Shown: piece after piece, positions 16,760 through 24,632 of the stretch | How positions within the stretch are numbered: the stretch's first letter is position 1 | Layout: the number at the start of each line of letters is the position of its first letter | Assembly (NCBI RefSeq): GCF_014204985.1 | Contig: NZ_JACHMP010000001.1 | Location: 5,456,001-5,520,000, forward strand | Source: Streptosporangium becharense | GTDB lineage: Bacteria > Actinomycetota > Actinomycetes > Streptosporangiales > Streptosporangiaceae | DNA: 64,000 bases | Direction: 5' to 3' | Translations under genes and position numbers: made by a program | The notes under the pieces: model-generated | The model's database searches: none | What the model saw: only the letters and a program-made list of their open reading frames with translations | What the model was told of the DNA's origin: nothing

Positions 16760-16883
16760 AACGGTCTCCTCTTGTCTGGGCCCCCACCCGCGAAAGACGG
16801 ACCGTAGCTTAGCGATAGATCATTAAATTCCGCTCATTAATCACAAATTGGTCTCGTGTGTGAGGTCGGTCACCGGAGGGGTC
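16760..16883 (-). promoter_or_regulatory. AT-rich promoter region of the kinase operon
   Basis: 16800-16855 is markedly AT-rich for this window and contains CATTAA twice (around 16821 and 16834). It should hold the promoter of the minus-strand kinase gene; I could not fix the -10/-35 pair with confidence. The other side ends at the convergent-running tail of the PNPOx gene. Confidence 0.4.
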
Positions 16884-17528
16884 CTATCGCGCCGGCGCGG
16901 TCCGCGACGCGATGTGCGCGGGCACCGGCAGCTCCGCCGTCATGGTGGGGTCGGGTTCCGGAGCCCCCCACACCTGGTGGAGCGGGAGGACACCGGCCCA
17001 GATCGGCAGCGCGCGGTCCTCCTCGTCGTCGTTCGGAGGACCCTGGCGCACCTTCACCGACGCCTCGGCGAGCGACAGGGCGAGCACGGTGGTCGCGGCG
17101 AGCTCCTTGCGGGTCGGCTTGCGGGCGACGTCCCACTGGCCGGGGGCGAGCTGTTCGGTGATCGCCCGCAGACCGGCCAGGCACTCCTCGGGGTCCTCCA
17201 CCCGGCGCGGCCGGCCGTAGATCATGGCTGAGCGGTAGTTGAGCGAGTGACTGAAGACCGACCTGGCCAGCACGATCCCGTCCAGGTGCGTCACCGTGAC
17301 GCAGACCTCGCCCGTGTTCCGCAGGGAGGCGGCGCCGGTGGAGCCGTGCAGGTAGAGGGTGTCGTCGATCCGGCCGTAGCAGGTGGGCACGACCATGGGA
17401 GAGCCGTCCGCCACGACGCCCAGATGGCAGACCATCCCGGCGTCCAGCACCGCGTACAGGTCCTCGCGGCGGCTGAGGGCCCGGTGCTTGGAACGGCCGA
17501 GCGTGGTGCGGGGAGTCGTAGAGAGCAT
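16884..17528 (-). CDS. PNPOx-like FMN/F420-binding split-barrel protein
   Basis: 214 residues. The N-terminal half matches the pyridoxamine 5'-phosphate oxidase-related split barrel: CHLGVVADGSPMVVPTCYGR, then LYLHGSTGAASLRN, VCVTVTHLDGIVLARSVFSH and NYRSAMIYGRPRRVED. This is the broad family also seen next to MocR regulators. The C-terminal ~60 residues are Pro-rich with WAGVLPLHQVWGAPEPDP, typical of this subgroup. The enzymatic substrate is not known. TACGTT lies seven bases before the ATG with no Shine-Dalgarno, so the mRNA is probably leaderless. It is divergent from a MocR gene that likely controls it. Confidence 0.88.
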   Translation of the reverse strand: MLSTTPRTTLGRSKHRALSRREDLYAVLDAGMVCHLGVVADGSPMVVPTCYGRIDDTLYLHGSTGAASLRNTGEVCVTVTHLDGIVLARSVFSHSLNYRSAMIYGRPRRVEDPEECLAGLRAITEQLAPGQWDVARKPTRKELAATTVLALSLAEASVKVRQGPPNDDEEDRALPIWAGVLPLHQVWGAPEPDPTMTAELPVPAHIASRTAPAR

Positions 17529-17547
17529 GGTCCATAACGTAGAAAAG

Positions 17548-17599
17548 AAGTGGATACTTAATACACGGCCACTTTCAACCTGTTTCAGGAGACCACTTT
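17548..17599. promoter_or_regulatory. Putative MocR operator between divergent genes
   Basis: AAGTGG (17548-17553) and CCACTT (17569-17574) form an inverted pair; CCACTTT recurs directly at 17593-17599, 24 bases later, overlapping the MocR start. MocR/PdxR proteins are known to bind one inverted plus direct copies, so this fits an autoregulated divergent operator. Confidence 0.5.
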
Positions 17600-19154
17600 G
17601 TCGCGCCACTCCGTCGACCTCCCGCTGTCGGTGGACCGTGCGGCCGGTACGGCCCTGTGCGTCCAGCTCGGCGACCGCCTGCGGACGGCCATGCGTGACG
17701 GCACCCTCAAGCCGGGGGAGCGGTTGCCCTCCACCAGGGCACTCGCCCGCCAGCTGGCGGTCAGCCGTACCGTCGTCACGGAGGCGTACCAGCAGCTGTA
17801 CGCGGAGGGCTGGCTCGACGGCCGGCACGGTTCCGGCACCTACGTGGCCGACATGGTGGTCCACCTGCCGCCGACCGGACCGGCTCCCGGGGTGGCTTTC
17901 GGACCGGCTTCCGGGTCGCCTCCCGGACCGGCTCCCGGGGCGGCCGCCCTCTCGCCGGGGGGCCGGGACGGATCCGCGGACGGGTGCCCGGTGTCCCGTC
18001 CCGGCGGGGACGCGGCGCCGGGTGGTGCCGGCGGAGTCCGGACCTCCGCGCGGTCCCGGCCGGTGGAGGCCGTGCGGGGGGCGGAGGGAGTGGTCGACCT
18101 GCGTCCAGGGCAGCCGTGGGTCCTCGACTACGACCGGGCGGCCTGGCGCAGGGCCTGGCGCGGTGCTGCGGACCTGCCGCCGGCGGCGGACCCCGACCCC
18201 TACGGCCTTCCGCGGCTGCGGACGGCCCTGGCCGAACATCTCCGCAGAACCAGGGCGATCCCCGTCGGGCCCGAGAACGTCATGATCACTCGGGGGACCG
18301 GGAACGGCCTCGACCTCGTCGCCGCCACCCTCCTGCGGCCCGGCGACCGGGCGGGCGTGGAGGAGCCCGGTTACCGCGTCGCCAGGAACGCCTTCGCCGG
18401 ACGCGGTGCGCAGGTCGTGCCCTGTCCGGTCGACGAGGACGGTGTCGTCGTCGACGACCTCCCCGCTGACCTGCGCCTGCTGTACACCACCCCCGCGCAC
18501 CAGTTCCCCCTGGGCGGGCGCCTGCCGGTCCCGCGGCGGGAGCGGCTCCTGGCCTGGGCCCGTGCCACCGGGGCGGTCGTCGTGGAGGACGACTACGACG
18601 CCGAGTTCCGCTACGACGTGGCCCCGCTGCCCGCCCTGTACGGCATCGACCCCGGGCGGGTCGTGCTGCTGGGCAGCCTGAGCAAGGCCCTGACGCCCGA
18701 CATCGGCGTCGGCTGGCTGGTGGCCCCGCCGAGCCTGCTCGCCGCCGTCGCCCTGACCAGGGACGATCTGGCCGACCGGACGAGTGGCCCTGCTCAGCAG
18801 GCGGTCGCCGTGCTGCTGGAACGGGGGGATCTGGACCGGCATCTGCGCCGCATGAGGTTGGAGTACGCCAGACGCCGCGCCGCGGTCGTCGACATCCTCG
18901 GGGACCGGGTCACCGGCGACACCGCCGGGCTGCACGTCATGGTGGAGCTTCCCGAGCACGAGGTCGGGCCCCTGGTCGAGGCCGCCCGGCGGCGCGGGGT
19001 GCTGCTGGACTCGCTGGCCCGCCACCACCACGGGCCGCAGCGCAGGCACGGCCTCGTGCTCGGCTACGGCTCCGCCTCGCTGGCGGACCTCAGACGCGGG
19101 GTCGCGACGGTCGCCGGGCTGATCGGCCGGCCGTCGCCCCCGCTCAGGACATGA
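17598..19154 (+). CDS. MocR-family (GntR-aminotransferase) regulator
   Basis: 518 residues. A winged-helix GntR domain (GERLPSTRALARQLAVSRTV to VTEAYQQLYAEGWL, residues ~35-70) is joined by a long Gly/Pro linker (~residues 90-170) to a fold-type I aminotransferase domain. The PLP lysine is Lys363 in LGSLSKALTPD; VEDDYDAEFRYD and NVMITRGTGNGLD are further landmarks. MocR proteins usually sense PLP or pyridoxal-derived ligands. TTG is used as start, with AGGAGA nine bases upstream. The linker is unusually long and built of GPAPG/GPASG repeats. Its 3' end overlaps the convergent GNAT gene by 11 bases. Confidence 0.93.
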   Translation: MSRHSVDLPLSVDRAAGTALCVQLGDRLRTAMRDGTLKPGERLPSTRALARQLAVSRTVVTEAYQQLYAEGWLDGRHGSGTYVADMVVHLPPTGPAPGVAFGPASGSPPGPAPGAAALSPGGRDGSADGCPVSRPGGDAAPGGAGGVRTSARSRPVEAVRGAEGVVDLRPGQPWVLDYDRAAWRRAWRGAADLPPAADPDPYGLPRLRTALAEHLRRTRAIPVGPENVMITRGTGNGLDLVAATLLRPGDRAGVEEPGYRVARNAFAGRGAQVVPCPVDEDGVVVDDLPADLRLLYTTPAHQFPLGGRLPVPRRERLLAWARATGAVVVEDDYDAEFRYDVAPLPALYGIDPGRVVLLGSLSKALTPDIGVGWLVAPPSLLAAVALTRDDLADRTSGPAQQAVAVLLERGDLDRHLRRMRLEYARRRAAVVDILGDRVTGDTAGLHVMVELPEHEVGPLVEAARRRGVLLDSLARHHHGPQRRHGLVLGYGSASLADLRRGVATVAGLIGRPSPPLRT

Positions 19155-20226
19155 TCGTTGTGCGCAGGCGGCCGTACGTCTTCAGGGCCCGGTCGGCGGT
19201 GGTCCGCAGCATCGGATGGGCGAGGACCGTGCCGCGCGCCTTGCGGACCGGGACCCGGAGCATCCAGTGCACCCCGGCGCCGGCGCTGGGCCGGGCGACG
19301 CGGCCCTCGGCCACCTCGTACTCGCCGTTCTTGAGCTTCTCCTTGTACTCCTTCTCGCCGCGGCCCATGTCGATGACCTGGATGCCGGTCGCGGCGGCCT
19401 TCTCGGCCATGGCCAGGTGGTGGATCAGGCCGGGGGAGTACTTGGCGTACGCGGTGTCGTAGGCGGGGAACCAGCCCGCGAGCGTGGTGCCGGTGCGCAG
19501 CCCGAAGTGGCCGGCGACGGGCCGGTCGTCGACGTAGAGCATGTCGAGGACCCCGCCGAAGTGCTCGTTGTCGGTGGCGAGCAGCCGCTCGACCAGCTTC
19601 ACGATCCACGGCCGGGCGAAACGGTCGGTCCGGCCGGTGCGGCGGTACTGCTCGGTCTTCCAGCCCAGGAGGGTGCGCAGCGGCGCCAGGTCCTTGATGC
19701 CGTACTCGTGCCGGACGGGGCCGACGTCACGCTGCAGCTTGCGGCTCTTGTACGCCGTCGAGCGGTAGGTCTTGCCGGAGTTGACCTTGACCGTCTCGAT
19801 GTAGGACTCGAAGCCGTCACGCAGGTCGATGATCGGTGAGGGGTGCCGGCTGTGCCCCGCCTGGAGCAGCGGCTGGCCGGGAGCCAGGTGGTCGAACTCG
19901 AAGACTGCCAGACCACAGGCCTTGATCAACCAGTGCGGGTCGATCTCCACGTCCTTGGCGTGGACGAGCCCCTGCGCGTCGGTCAACCCCGCCGCCACCG
20001 GCATGCCGATGCCCATCGGATGCCGTTCGAACGGGAAGAACCCTACGGTGTCCGGCCCATCGTGCAGCACCGCCACCCGGACGCGTTCTTGGAGCGCGCC
20101 AACGGTGGTCGTGAACTCGGGCGACAGGAACGGACTGTCGAAGACGGGGTTGGAAGCCTGCAGTGCCCTCCACCGGTCGATGTCGGTCTTGCCGAGGTCT
20201 CGGGGTTGAACGATTGAGACGCGCAT
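19144..20226 (-). CDS. FemAB/CelD-like GNAT acyltransferase (copy 1)
   Basis: 360 residues of the acetyltransf_6 (CelD/BcsL, FemAB-related) type. Core motifs are the family-typical FDHLAPGQPLLQ, the YRSTAYKSRKLQRDVGP helix, RRTGRTDRFARPWIVKLVER, then GHFGLRTGTTLAGWFPAYDT and GLIHHLAMAEKAAATGIQVI, with DMGRGEKEYKEKLKNGEYEV near residue 295. Such proteins acylate surface polysaccharides or cell-wall precursors inside the cytoplasm. It is a clear paralogue of the gene at 30761-31888. AGGAG precedes the ATG by four bases. The upstream gap (20227-20493) is a divergent promoter region with no other gene I can support. Confidence 0.82.
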   Translation of the reverse strand: MRVSIVQPRDLGKTDIDRWRALQASNPVFDSPFLSPEFTTTVGALQERVRVAVLHDGPDTVGFFPFERHPMGIGMPVAAGLTDAQGLVHAKDVEIDPHWLIKACGLAVFEFDHLAPGQPLLQAGHSRHPSPIIDLRDGFESYIETVKVNSGKTYRSTAYKSRKLQRDVGPVRHEYGIKDLAPLRTLLGWKTEQYRRTGRTDRFARPWIVKLVERLLATDNEHFGGVLDMLYVDDRPVAGHFGLRTGTTLAGWFPAYDTAYAKYSPGLIHHLAMAEKAAATGIQVIDMGRGEKEYKEKLKNGEYEVAEGRVARPSAGAGVHWMLRVPVRKARGTVLAHPMLRTTADRALKTYGRLRTTIMS

Positions 20227-20493
20227 GAGCTCCTACTGGGGTGTGCGGCTTCCCCTACGACGCCCCGGACGGGGAGGGACACCGTAAGCCCAAGCATGCT
20301 GGGAGACACGTAATGTAACGATAAAGGAAGGGGAAGGGCCAGAGCCCGGAGTCGGCGTAAAGTTTCGCGGCCACGTCCGGCCATGTTCCGTCATTAGCGG
20401 TATGTCTCCCTTAACCCATACCTTTCCCATCTTCATCCGCTCCTGCCACTCCTGCTGGCGCCCCAAACCCGAGTGGCGTTCTAATTGGTGGCC

Positions 20494-21519
20494 ATGAGCA
20501 TCCCTGGGATCGACCGGGTCCGCCTGACCGCATGGATGGCCGCCAACGTCCCCGACGCCGGGGAGCCGACCGGCGTCTCCCTGATCGCGGGCGGCAGGTC
20601 CAATCTCACCTACGTCGTGGAGACCCCGGAGCGCCGCCTGGTGCTCCGCCGCCCGCCGCTGGGCCACGTGCTGCCGACCGCCCACGACATGGGGCGTGAA
20701 TGGCGGGTGATCTCAGCCCTCGCACCCACCCCGGTTCCCGTCCCCGAGCCCGTCGCCTTCTGCGGTGACCCGGACGTCATCGGGGCACCGTTCTACCTCA
20801 TGGCGCACGTGGACGGCGTCGCGGTGCGGAGCCGGCAGGACGCCGCGCGGCTCTCCCCCGAGCAGGCCCGCAGGCTCTCCGAGCGCCTGGCCGAGGTGCT
20901 CGCCGCGATCCACGCGGTCGACTACGAGGCGGCCGGGCTGGGCGGCTTCGGGCGTCCGGAGGGGTACCTGGCCCGCCAGTTGGAACGCTGGGGCCAGCAG
21001 TGGGAGCGGTCGAAGACCGCCGAGCTGCCCGAGTACGACCGGCTGGCGGCCCGGCTGCGCGAGCGGCTGCCCGCCCGGTCCGCGGCCACGCTGGTCCACG
21101 GGGACTACCGGCTGGACAACACGCTGGTCGAGATCTCCGCCGCCCCGGACATCCTCGCCGTCGTCGACTGGGAGATGTCCACCCTCGGCGACCCGCTCGC
21201 CGACCTGGGCCTGACCCTCACCTACTGGCAGGACCCCGGCGACCTGGAACGCGCCTCGATCCCGGTCGCGGCGGGCGTCACCGTCACCCCCGGGTTCCTC
21301 ACGGCCCGGGAGTTCGCCGCCCACTACGCCGAGATCTCCGGCGCCGACCTGTCCGACCTGGACTTCTACCTGGCGTTCGGGAACTTCAAGCTCGCGGTGA
21401 TCATCGAGGGCATCCACGCCAGGTTCAAGCAGGGCAAGACCGTGGGGGAGGGGTTCGAGGACATCGGCGCGGCGGTTCCCACCCTCGTCGAGCGGGCTCA
21501 CCGGGTGCTCGACGGCTGA
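20494..21519 (+). CDS. Aminoglycoside phosphotransferase-fold protein, ACAD10-like
   Basis: 341 residues from ATG 20494 (TTG 20485 and GTG 20488 are alternatives). Kinase-like APH fold: GGRSNLTYVVET loop, LVLRRPPLGHVLPTAHDMGREWRV carrying the nucleotide lysine region, then catalytic HGDYRLDN (~residue 207) and metal-binding DWEMSTLGDPLADLG (~230). This subgroup (FadE36/ACAD10-like) is usually linked to acyl-CoA or hydroxy-acid metabolism, not to antibiotic resistance. No acyl-CoA dehydrogenase is adjacent. It stands alone between divergent and tandem promoters. Confidence 0.85.
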   Translation: MSIPGIDRVRLTAWMAANVPDAGEPTGVSLIAGGRSNLTYVVETPERRLVLRRPPLGHVLPTAHDMGREWRVISALAPTPVPVPEPVAFCGDPDVIGAPFYLMAHVDGVAVRSRQDAARLSPEQARRLSERLAEVLAAIHAVDYEAAGLGGFGRPEGYLARQLERWGQQWERSKTAELPEYDRLAARLRERLPARSAATLVHGDYRLDNTLVEISAAPDILAVVDWEMSTLGDPLADLGLTLTYWQDPGDLERASIPVAAGVTVTPGFLTAREFAAHYAEISGADLSDLDFYLAFGNFKLAVIIEGIHARFKQGKTVGEGFEDIGAAVPTLVERAHRVLDG

Positions 21520-21815
21520 GCGGCCCGCCGCGGACCACTGCGGACCGCCCGAACCACCGCGGCCCGCCGCAGACCGCCCGGACCACCGGAGACCGCCCGG
21601 ACCACTGCGGTCCGCTTGAACAGTGGCGGTCTGCCCGAACCAGTGCGAACCAGTGCGGACCACCGCGAACCACCACCGGGCGGGAAGCCGGGCGGCCCCG
21701 GCGGCAGGGGTAGGAAGGGGTGCGAAGCAGGCCGAAAACTGCGGTAGAAGTTTCAAGCGATCTGCAAGTCGCCCTTCCTAGGCTGGAACGCGCGGCGGGT
21801 AACACTTGCCTGTGA
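21520..21815. repeat. Degenerate CGGACCACYGCGGACC repeats, non-coding gap
   Basis: From 21520 to about 21690 the sequence is a scrambled array of short words (CGGACCAC, GCGGACCGCC, CGAACCAC) with no fixed period. It shows no coding signature in either strand. The rest of the gap to 21815 is plain intergenic DNA. Confidence 0.5.
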
Positions 21816-21834
21816 ACCGTGCCCCGGGCACGGT
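21816..21834 (+). promoter_or_regulatory. Perfect 19-bp palindrome upstream of GH39-like gene
   Basis: ACCGTGCCC (21816-21824), a single central C, and GGGCACGGT (21826-21834). With no loop it is a protein-binding site candidate and not a terminator. It lies 60 bases before the start codon, in promoter position. Confidence 0.5.
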
Positions 21835-21893
21835 ATCCGGCGCCGTTACTGTGGAACGCTACATTGGATGACCTGCGAAGATTGAGGAACCCG

Positions 21894-23270
21894 GTGATAC
21901 CCACTAACGGACGGCACCAGCGGCGACGCCCGGCCTGGCCGATCGCCCTCGCGGCGACGGCTGTGACGGTGGTTCTCCTGGTGGGAATCATCGTCTTCGC
22001 CGGCAGACCGGACATTCCTCGCGGACAGGTCGTGACGATTCCCCCGCCGCAGCCGGCACCCGTGCTGGAGGCACCGCCCGTCGTCGACGCCTGGCCGCGC
22101 TGGGGCATCACCCACACCGAGTTCAGCGCCGACAACGCCACCAGCGAGGTCAGCGGGGCCGCCGCGCACGTCCTCGGCCGGGTCCCGATGCTGCAGAACC
22201 AGCACATCATGGGCTGGGGTGCGGACAACCCCGAACCCGTGGCGGGCAAGTACAACTTCCGCGACCTCGACAGCCGCCTCCAGTTCATGGCGCAGGCCAA
22301 GGCCGTTCCCATCATCACGCTCTGCTGCGCACCCGACTGGATGAAGGGCGGCACCTCGGGCCGGACCGACTGGGCGGAGCTGGAGACCGCGCCTCGCCGC
22401 GAGCACTTCGACGCCTACGCCAAGCTCGCCGCGACGGTCGCCAAGCGCTACCCCACCGTCAAGCACTACATGGTCTGGAACGAGCTCAAGGGCTTCTGGA
22501 ACACCGCCCAGAACCGGTGGGACATCGAGGGCTACACCGAGCTGTACAACAAGGTCTACACCGCTCTCAAGGCCGTGAACAAGGACATCAAGGTCGGCGG
22601 GCCGTACGTCTCGGTCGGCAGCAGCCCCCCGGCGGAGGGCAGGACCTCCGAGGTCAAGGGCGCCTGGGGAGTCGTCGACCAGCGTGACCTCGACGCCGTC
22701 TCCTACTGGATCAAGAACAAGAAGGGTGCCGACTTCATCATCGTCGACGGCGCCTCGGTCACCAAGGAGGCCGGCGCCTACCCCGACGAGTTCACCGCCC
22801 TCGGCAAGTTCAGCGCTCTCACCACCTGGCTCAGGGAGAAGAGCGGCGGCCTGCCGGTCTGGTGGGCCGAGTGGTACGTCGAGCCGAACAGCAGAGACTG
22901 GGCCGAAGACCGTCGCATCGCCGTCCAGACGGCCGCGATGATGGAGTTCGCCGCCAGCGGCGCCGCCACCTCGCTCTACTGGAGCCCGCAGCGCAAGGAC
23001 GCCGACGAGTGCCAGGGCTGCCTGTGGAACCCCGAGACCGGCGCCGAGCTGCCCATGGCGGGCATCATGAGCGGCTTCACCAAGTGGTTCCCCGCCGACG
23101 TCGCGCTGGAGACGGTCACCTCCTCCGACACCAGGGTCAAGGTCCTCGCCCAGGCGCGCCAGCTCGTGATGGTCAACACCGCCGACACGGCCGTGACCAC
23201 CACGGTGGACGGCAAGCAGTTCCAGCTCAAGGCGTACGAGGTCAAGTGGAGCGCGCGCGGCGGCGCCTGA
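21894..23270 (+). CDS. Membrane-anchored GH39-like glycoside hydrolase
   Basis: 458 residues from GTG 21894, chosen because GAGGAA lies six bases upstream; an ATG at 21819 lacks a ribosome site. A basic N-terminus and one membrane helix (~residues 20-37) suggest a type II anchor. The catalytic part has the (beta/alpha)8 clan A features of xylosidase-like GH39: IITLCCAPDWMKGG, the acid/base Glu in HYMVWNELKGFW, GGPYVSVGSS, and the likely nucleophile Glu in VWWAEWYVEP. Probably trims or modifies an extracellular glycan. Its 3' end overlaps the convergent DUF418 gene by 29 bases. It lies in the surface-glycan region. Confidence 0.82.
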   Translation: MIPTNGRHQRRRPAWPIALAATAVTVVLLVGIIVFAGRPDIPRGQVVTIPPPQPAPVLEAPPVVDAWPRWGITHTEFSADNATSEVSGAAAHVLGRVPMLQNQHIMGWGADNPEPVAGKYNFRDLDSRLQFMAQAKAVPIITLCCAPDWMKGGTSGRTDWAELETAPRREHFDAYAKLAATVAKRYPTVKHYMVWNELKGFWNTAQNRWDIEGYTELYNKVYTALKAVNKDIKVGGPYVSVGSSPPAEGRTSEVKGAWGVVDQRDLDAVSYWIKNKKGADFIIVDGASVTKEAGAYPDEFTALGKFSALTTWLREKSGGLPVWWAEWYVEPNSRDWAEDRRIAVQTAAMMEFAASGAATSLYWSPQRKDADECQGCLWNPETGAELPMAGIMSGFTKWFPADVALETVTSSDTRVKVLAQARQLVMVNTADTAVTTTVDGKQFQLKAYEVKWSARGGA

Positions 23271-24522
23271 CGCCGGGGAGCGCCGTGTGGCGCGGAGGGC
23301 GGACGAAGGCGGGCCTGCGTCCGTTGGTGAGCCAGCGCAGCCACCACTCCACGGGCCCGTAGCGGTACCGGGCGAGCCACAGGCGGCTGTAGGCGGCCTG
23401 TGCCGCGAACAGGAGGAACCCGATCGACACCACGGGCAGCGGGCTGAGCGTCTCCACGAGGCTCAGCCCGTAGCCGGTGAAGATCAGCGAGCAGATCAGC
23501 GACTGGGCCAGGTAGTTGGTCAACGCCATCCGTCCGGGAGGCGCGAACAGCGCGGCCAGGCGCGGCACCGCCGGCAGCACGCGCAGCAGCGTGGCGGCGT
23601 ACGCCGCGGCCAGCAGCGGCGAGGTGACCAGGTTCACCGACTGCCCGAGCATGTGGTAGGCGCCGCCGCCGCCCGACCAGGTCGCGTGCGCGTAGACCCC
23701 CGCCCCGGCCAGGCCGACGGTGAAGCCCGCCCACTGCAGCCGGCGCAGGACGGCCAGGTGCTCCGATGGGTCGTCACAGAGCAGCCGTCTGTTGCCCACG
23801 GCCAGCCCGACCAGGCACGCGGCCAGGACCGTGGGGCACTGGACGAACACCCGGAGCAGGAAGATCCTGCCGAGCTTGTGCACGTGCTCGCTGATGATCA
23901 TCCCCGCCGAGCCGTGCAACGCGCGGTCGGCCTGCTCGGCCTGCGCGGCGCTTTCGGCCACCGCCCCGAAGGCGTCTCCGCCGCCCGCCATCGCCAGACC
24001 GGCCAGCAGCAGCATGCCCGCGGCGAGCGCCGCGGTCAGCGCGACGGCCAGGATCATCGCGGCTCGGGGGGTGAGCCCGCGCAGCACCAGCAGCGCCAGC
24101 CCGACCATCGCGTACGTGGCCAGGATGTCGCCGGGGAACAGGAAGATCGCGTGCGCCATGCCCAGCAGGAACAGCCCCGCCAGGCGGCGCAGGAACCTGG
24201 GGACGAACGACGCCCCCGCCCGCTGGGCCGAGTCGACCTGGAGGGTGAAGCTGTAACCGAACAGGAAGGCGAAGAGCAGGTAGAACTTGTTCTCGAAGAG
24301 CACCGCGACGACCGCGCGCACCTCCCAGTCGAGCAGGGAGGTGAACCAGGGGGTGGCCAGGCCCGCCATCCGGTAGCCGGAGGCGTAGTAGGTGATGTTC
24401 ACCACCAGGATGCCCAGCAGGGCGAACCCGCGCAGGGCGTCGACGGCGGCGAGCCGCCCCGGGGGCGTGGAAAGTGCGGGAGCCGACGTCTCCTCGACGT
24501 CGCGGGGTTCGCCTCTGCGCAT
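23242..24522 (-). CDS. YeiB/DUF418 multi-pass membrane protein
   Basis: 426 residues with about nine or ten membrane helices. The start region RLAAVDALRGFALLGILVVN is the acyltransferase-3/YeiB signature. The C-terminal DUF418 part carries GRMALTNYLAQSLICSLIF and FGYGLSL-type motifs ending in YRYGPVEWWLRWLT, also diagnostic. The family is of unknown function but related to membrane acyltransferases. GAAGGA precedes the ATG by eight bases. The position between the GH39-like gene and the large glycan membrane protein fits a role in surface glycan modification (inference). Confidence 0.88.
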   Translation of the reverse strand: MRRGEPRDVEETSAPALSTPPGRLAAVDALRGFALLGILVVNITYYASGYRMAGLATPWFTSLLDWEVRAVVAVLFENKFYLLFAFLFGYSFTLQVDSAQRAGASFVPRFLRRLAGLFLLGMAHAIFLFPGDILATYAMVGLALLVLRGLTPRAAMILAVALTAALAAGMLLLAGLAMAGGGDAFGAVAESAAQAEQADRALHGSAGMIISEHVHKLGRIFLLRVFVQCPTVLAACLVGLAVGNRRLLCDDPSEHLAVLRRLQWAGFTVGLAGAGVYAHATWSGGGGAYHMLGQSVNLVTSPLLAAAYAATLLRVLPAVPRLAALFAPPGRMALTNYLAQSLICSLIFTGYGLSLVETLSPLPVVSIGFLLFAAQAAYSRLWLARYRYGPVEWWLRWLTNGRRPAFVRPPRHTALPGVRRRRARST

Positions 24523-24632
24523 CTGACCGTCCTTCGGACCCGTTGCCGGAGGCGTGCGTCCCCCCGGTGAACGGTGAAGAGTATGGCGTGAAGCCGGGGA
24601 TCACCGGGGGGACTTCGTCGTCGCCGGGGCGG

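Noticed and set aside
20494-21519. Antibiotic-resistance phosphotransferase
   Set aside because: Motifs match the ACAD10/FadE36-like branch of APH folds, not aminoglycoside kinases.
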